A DNA stretch of 64,000 bases, from contig CAJNDT010002035.1 of the NCBI GenBank assembly GCA_905221615.1, positions 491,501-555,500 of the forward strand, read 5' to 3'. This document shows positions 61,501-64,000 of this stretch, one piece after another (the stretch's first letter is position 1; each line of letters starts with the position of its first letter). A model generated the notes under the pieces. That model was not told the origin of the DNA. It worked only from the letters and a program-made list of their open reading frames with translations, and ran no database searches. The translations under genes and the position numbers were made by a program. Origin of the DNA: Symbiodinium sp. CCMP2592 (lineage: Eukaryota; Sar; Dinophyceae; Suessiales; Symbiodiniaceae).

Positions 61501-64000
61501 AAACTTGCGCCAGCGCCTTCAGTTTGTCCGGCAGACTGACGACACCATCATGTGCAACCCGACGCTGCATGCTCAGGCCAACTGGGCGTTTGAGGCGCTG
61601 ACTGATGCCATTGCCAGCAAAGGCAGATTAGAGCGTGTCACCGGAACCCAGGGCGTCGCTTGCACTGAGTGTGGTATCTACTTTGACACTGAAAGTGCTA
61701 TGCGCAAGCATCGTACGCGCCAGCATCCCGAGGCGACAGGTGTGCAGAAACTTGAACTCAGTCAGGTACGGCGTGAAGTTGTGTGTGTCGACGGAATGCC
61801 TGTCTGCCGAGGGTGTGGCAAAGCTTTCCACCATATGCACACATTGCTCAAACATGTGCGCAATCAGCGTTGCCCAGGCTTGCTCAACTTAGCCAATGAC
61901 AGTTCGCGTGCACCGGATGAACCCGTTCCTGTTGTGCAGCGCGGTGACCTCATTAATGCATGGGGCAAGGGGGGCACTTGTGCGCTTCTCGCCTCGCTCA
62001 AGTCACAGCCTGAGCTTAGAAAGGAGCTCATGCAACACTGTTGTCTCTGCCGTCAGTGGTTCTCCGATTGGCGCCACATTAAGACACATATGCAAAAGTC
62101 GCACAAGGAGGATTACCAAGCTTGTCATGAGGGTGCAATTGCAGACTGCAGAGGCTTGACTGGGGCCGTGCTCAATCCTTGTGAATACTGTGAGTCCTCT
62201 GTAACTAGACGTTCCCGGCATGCTGTAAGCTGCCCTATTCTCTATCAAGTTGCCTTTGCTTGCAGAGTTCATGGCAGACCTCACGAAAGACCAGATCGTC
62301 TCACTCTTCGGGGGAGTGCTGCCAGCAGTGAGCTTAGCCGCGGGCTCGCAGAGACCGCCAGCCACCCCGCAACAGGCGGGGAGAGGGTCGCAGAAGTCGG
62401 GGTTGACGGAGCGACCACCGAAGTACCACAAGCACCAGACCAATGGCAAAGGCAAAGGCAACGGCAAGGGTCGCTACAAGGACAAGCGGCCCAGAGAGGA
62501 CTCGGAGCATACTTCGGCTCAGGAGGGAGACAATCTGGATCCTCAGTTGATACCCCTCATTGCTCAGCTTTGCCTTCGGTTCGAAGACGCAATAAACATA
62601 TTACGGTTGGACCGAGCGTATGTGATGCTGTTCAAAACAAAGTCGGAAGAGTCGATTGTGAAGACCCTCCACGATCTCTCCCAGAGATGGGAGGAACTCA
62701 AAGAGGCCAAACAAACGGACTCAGCCAAGAGGATCGCGCTCTTCAAGGGCATGCTGATGGAGCTCCAGACGAGGATCAAAGGCATGATCGAGAAGGAAGA
62801 CAAGGTCAAGCAGCTGATTCAGATGGGGTGGATGTCCAAGCAAGAGGGTCGGGAGCCGATGTGGCTCCCACTCGTATGGAATGTGGAACAGCAGAAAGAC
62901 GTGCCGTGCCCCGACATGGGACCCCTCCCCCACACAAAGGCCATGCAAGCTCTGGACACATTGCTGGAATACGCATGCGGCCAGGTGATACACAGATTTC
63001 ATCCCACGAGGCCACTGGTTCCGGAGCACGCAGGCGAGATCCTGGAGTTCAAGATGGAGGTGAGCCTGAAGGGCGTTGCGCCGACTCAGGTCCACGATGC
63101 ATTGACGCAACTCAGCAACTCAGCGCTCTGGTTGTTGATCGGCGCCCGGATGCGCCCGGACGGCCTCCGGAGATCAGCAACGGCACAGCAGTTGCAGAAG
63201 CTGCTCGCAGGAAGGTGCTGCGCCTAGCACTCCGAAACACTGGAAACACATGTTACCAGAACGCCTTTGTGATGTCCTGGCTTTGGGCCCTTGTGAATGC
63301 AAACGCCAATCAGGTGGGCGGATACAACGATGAGGGATTAGGTCGCGGGCGTAATATCATCAACGCACTCCTTACGGGCTCCTGCGACAGGCTCTCCAGC
63401 ATTTTCGCATGGTCGTCTATCATGCAGAATTGGCCGCGCCCTCAACAGCAGCATGACGTCTGTGCATTTGCGTCACACGCTTTAGCCAAACTCAAAACCC
63501 CACTGATGGGGGGCAGCTGGGAGGCTAGGCGCGAGGATCCTGTTTTCCGCGTCGTGGATATGGGGTCCCAAGCTCTGCCCATCACCATGGCCATCCCTGA
63601 AGGCAAACACACACTGCGTGAATGCATTGAGGCATGGCAACATCAAAATGCCAAACATGCTTTGGGATATGCTCCAGACTTACTTATGCTCCAGCTCGGT
63701 CGCTTCCGTCAAAGATTGCACAGACGTGTTCGCAAATACCAGGGCATTGTGATGCTGCCTTCACGAGTGCAGATGCCGTGCTTTACGGCACCCAATGAGC
63801 TCGGCACTCACAATGTGGATTATAGGATCATTTCGGGAGTCTTCCACCTGGGGAACACGCCGGCCTCAGGTCATTACCGGACCTTTCTGAGCGATGCTGA
63901 AGTGCGCGGGATTTCGGATAATCCTGGGGAGCCCCATGGTGCTCTCGCGAATGCCTGGGAAACTGATGACGGACGTGTGCCTATCAAGCTTGACCATACT
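58562..64000 (+). CDS. ORF2 polyprotein: APE endonuclease, RT, zinc fingers, USP (3' end off window)
   Basis: I read every codon from ATG 58562 (ccaccATG) to the window edge, 1,813 codons with no stop. Residues 40-300 are an APE-type endonuclease (ISWNVGGL, LLQETRW, ICAGDWNVQLE, RTQIDFVFA; the last motif is GLHRPL rather than SDH). Residues about 580-900 are the reverse transcriptase (YRPLCLQD, LSLDMTTAFDTVPR, GVRQGCPLSPL, IYADDF with Asp-Asp at 60890-60895, LRVNLNKT, YLGCVIS). Residues 1033-1226 hold four Cys/His modules (CTECGIYFDTESAMRKHRTR; CRGCGKAFHHMHTLLKHVRN; CCLCRQWF…H…H; CEYC…H…C). A low-complexity link over the +1 ORF follows. From residue about 1555 it is a USP/C19 protease: Cys codon 63251 in GNTCYQNAF, box QQQHDVCAF, LLMLQLGRF, and His codon 63872 in ASGHYRTFL. 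No lesions are seen, so it may be active. Confidence 0.85.
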   Translation, partial: MYRGRRLTWQQLAGARGPAEPAAQPGRHRREVRQECSESPHSPCMISWNVGGLSNSILDELIIWLETRKHIKIVLLQETRWQFSSEWSSEHWNIIHAGNTKQKGSGVMTMISKSLCSAEDIRVQEIVSGRVLHTRIPGYGGHNHIDLLNVYQHAWDQRAEAGELKRKRAWILAKIDACIQQIPWRNLCICAGDWNVQLEPMSDLIGNSTNIRVGQAQSAPDMASLTDVMIARQLVGLNTWTGPKRKAYTFTHNGGRTQIDFVFARKHQVTRQMRSCHALEGFPVTAWRQSGLHRPLQVSLDYRWIPSSTPQQSRRIDHDAIATAVRQCTPKLHEYQLDVQTVLARNPPRDTSALHQVLYDCCLRHFPASTQRREYAHNHAEVRNVVHSRWLHLQRGKYHRRFAAACMSSAWHCWHHFARFRALRREANKASRTARRQRYENLLQEAEKFARQQNTHKMFSIIRQLAPKQPHRKVKIYGKEGEILSRQEEVACLKKHFCDIFQGASCDWTHPIESPASPPAPETICAALERIPLRKAVPAHMAPGAAWRAAARQVTDLVHQEACKVWAAASVPQNWRDGWLALAAKPQKSGRGPADYRPLCLQDPSGKAVIGILADQIRPTVRLYANRFPQHAYLAGRSTEGALLSVFHKCREIRGLTQAAGNSVFARRSGHTAEPYTGGLILSLDMTTAFDTVPRAHVRDSLIEAGVAQSDVSIIMSWLTGATYHLKHAHINLRIITERGVRQGCPLSPLVWACFTCYIAKRLTDVICLDDLQIYADDFIWSCIFHTKQQFLHTLRTVPLFIQKLRQYGLRVNLNKTAVLIRMARQEGKALLKLHLCKTAQGTFLNILSDKPLRIPVKKSHVYLGCVISLFDFESLTVRHRIEAARNQYSRLRSVLTSTRCMSMKRRARIWLACIWSTLTYGWTCCGCSGFLFTQVCGLVTTQMRAIARSPRHIAHTTNEEVFAMLGLPGPAALMQHALENLRQRLQFVRQTDDTIMCNPTLHAQANWAFEALTDAIASKGRLERVTGTQGVACTECGIYFDTESAMRKHRTRQHPEATGVQKLELSQVRREVVCVDGMPVCRGCGKAFHHMHTLLKHVRNQRCPGLLNLANDSSRAPDEPVPVVQRGDLINAWGKGGTCALLASLKSQPELRKELMQHCCLCRQWFSDWRHIKTHMQKSHKEDYQACHEGAIADCRGLTGAVLNPCEYCESSVTRRSRHAVSCPILYQVAFACRVHGRPHERPDRLTLRGSAASSELSRGLAETASHPATGGERVAEVGVDGATTEVPQAPDQWQRQRQRQGSLQGQAAQRGLGAYFGSGGRQSGSSVDTPHCSALPSVRRRNKHITVGPSVCDAVQNKVGRVDCEDPPRSLPEMGGTQRGQTNGLSQEDRALQGHADGAPDEDQRHDREGRQGQAADSDGVDVQARGSGADVAPTRMECGTAERRAVPRHGTPPPHKGHASSGHIAGIRMRPGDTQISSHEATGSGARRRDPGVQDGGEPEGRCADSGPRCIDATQQLSALVVDRRPDAPGRPPEISNGTAVAEAARRKVLRLALRNTGNTCYQNAFVMSWLWALVNANANQVGGYNDEGLGRGRNIINALLTGSCDRLSSIFAWSSIMQNWPRPQQQHDVCAFASHALAKLKTPLMGGSWEARREDPVFRVVDMGSQALPITMAIPEGKHTLRECIEAWQHQNAKHALGYAPDLLMLQLGRFRQRLHRRVRKYQGIVMLPSRVQMPCFTAPNELGTHNVDYRIISGVFHLGNTPASGHYRTFLSDAEVRGISDNPGEPHGALANAWETDDGRVPIKLDHT
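62271..63227 (+). CDS. Overlapping +1-frame protein in the ORF2 linker
   Basis: It has 318 codons from ATG 62271 (gttcATGG) to TAG 63225-63227, just before the USP Cys box. The start MADLTKDQIVSLFGGVLPA parallels METPMDQIMEMFGAV of copy 1. A basic Lys/Gly/Asn block (NGKGKGNGKGRYKDKRPRE) comes next, then a helical core (QLCLRFEDAINILRLDRAYV, IQMGWMSKQEG, QVIHRFHPTRPLVPE). The frame offset from ORF2 is +1, as in copy 1. Expression could be by internal initiation, or joined to the USP by a -1 shift; neither is proven. Confidence 0.75.
   Translation: MADLTKDQIVSLFGGVLPAVSLAAGSQRPPATPQQAGRGSQKSGLTERPPKYHKHQTNGKGKGNGKGRYKDKRPREDSEHTSAQEGDNLDPQLIPLIAQLCLRFEDAINILRLDRAYVMLFKTKSEESIVKTLHDLSQRWEELKEAKQTDSAKRIALFKGMLMELQTRIKGMIEKEDKVKQLIQMGWMSKQEGREPMWLPLVWNVEQQKDVPCPDMGPLPHTKAMQALDTLLEYACGQVIHRFHPTRPLVPEHAGEILEFKMEVSLKGVAPTQVHDALTQLSNSALWLLIGARMRPDGLRRSATAQQLQKLLAGRCCA

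Larger units (their letters stand above)
57107..64000 (+). mobile_element. LINE-like retroelement copy 2, 5' end present, 3' end outside window
   Basis: It carries a leader, an upstream ORF region (57,345-58,578) and a very long ORF2 open to the window edge. The left boundary is inferred from where the viral frame stops. The matching target-site duplicate would lie beyond 64,000. Confidence 0.7.

Noticed and set aside
62281-63227. The +1-frame ORF as a mere shadow of ORF2
   Set aside because: The two element copies agree in the +1 frame and not in the ORF2 frame here, the reverse of what a shadow would show.
1-64000. rRNA, tRNA or dinoflagellate spliced-leader genes
   Set aside because: I looked for conserved cores and the spliced-leader 3' part and saw none. 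A covariance-model scan would be needed to exclude tRNAs.

Overview
The window looks like nuclear DNA of a dinoflagellate, probably a suessialean or symbiodiniacean relative. This is inferred from the sequence, not from a database search. The pointers are: scattered degenerate TTTAGGG (plant and dinoflagellate type) telomere-like motifs; intron-bearing genes with GT-AG and apparently non-canonical junctions; every recognisable host gene lying on the minus strand, as in dinoflagellate unidirectional clusters; many simple and satellite repeats; and protein families I associate with dinoflagellate genomes (DDE transposase-like proteins with a YSDEITPGN motif, retroelements with ubiquitin-protease domains). 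I see no rRNA, tRNA, CRISPR array or spliced-leader gene.

Layout. 1-31 kb: minus-strand host-type genes separated by repeat-rich spacers: a WW-domain protein cut by the left edge, a small basic protein, a DDE transposase-like gene, a polyQ/MBD-like protein, an AT-hook protein, a zinc-binding exon, a four-exon gene of unknown function, a two-exon gene, and a long protein with a DHD motif that may be glycosyltransferase-like. A GC-rich motif (GCGAGC followed by GCCCTGCAGCC) recurs just upstream of several of these genes. 32-37 kb: a pogo/Tigger-like transposase gene whose last 1.9 kb is tandemly duplicated almost without change. 37-46 kb: satellites and two copies of a 1.05-kb element carrying a 70-81-bp near-perfect foldback hairpin built of 11-12-bp units.

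46.5-57.1 kb, minus strand: a decayed, compact endogenous virus resembling Polinton-like viruses (small virion-type proteins, double-jelly-roll major capsid protein, fibre with a peptidase S74 chaperone, integrase). It has several frameshifts and one nonsense codon. Two plus-strand LINE-like retroelements sit inside or against it. Copy 1 (53,725-56,811) is 5'-truncated and flanked by an 11-bp target-site duplication that splits a viral gene in frame. Copy 2 (about 57,107 to beyond 64,000) seems complete at its 5' end.

The most interesting system is the retroelement. Its long second ORF encodes an APE-type endonuclease, reverse transcriptase, four zinc-finger-like modules and a C-terminal USP/C19 ubiquitin protease. 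Over the roughly 950 nt between the zinc fingers and the protease, a second protein of about 320 residues is encoded in the +1 frame. The two copies agree at protein level only in that +1 frame, yet the polyprotein frame stays open through the same region in both. This looks like a conserved overlapping gene inside a retrotransposon that carries a deubiquitinase.
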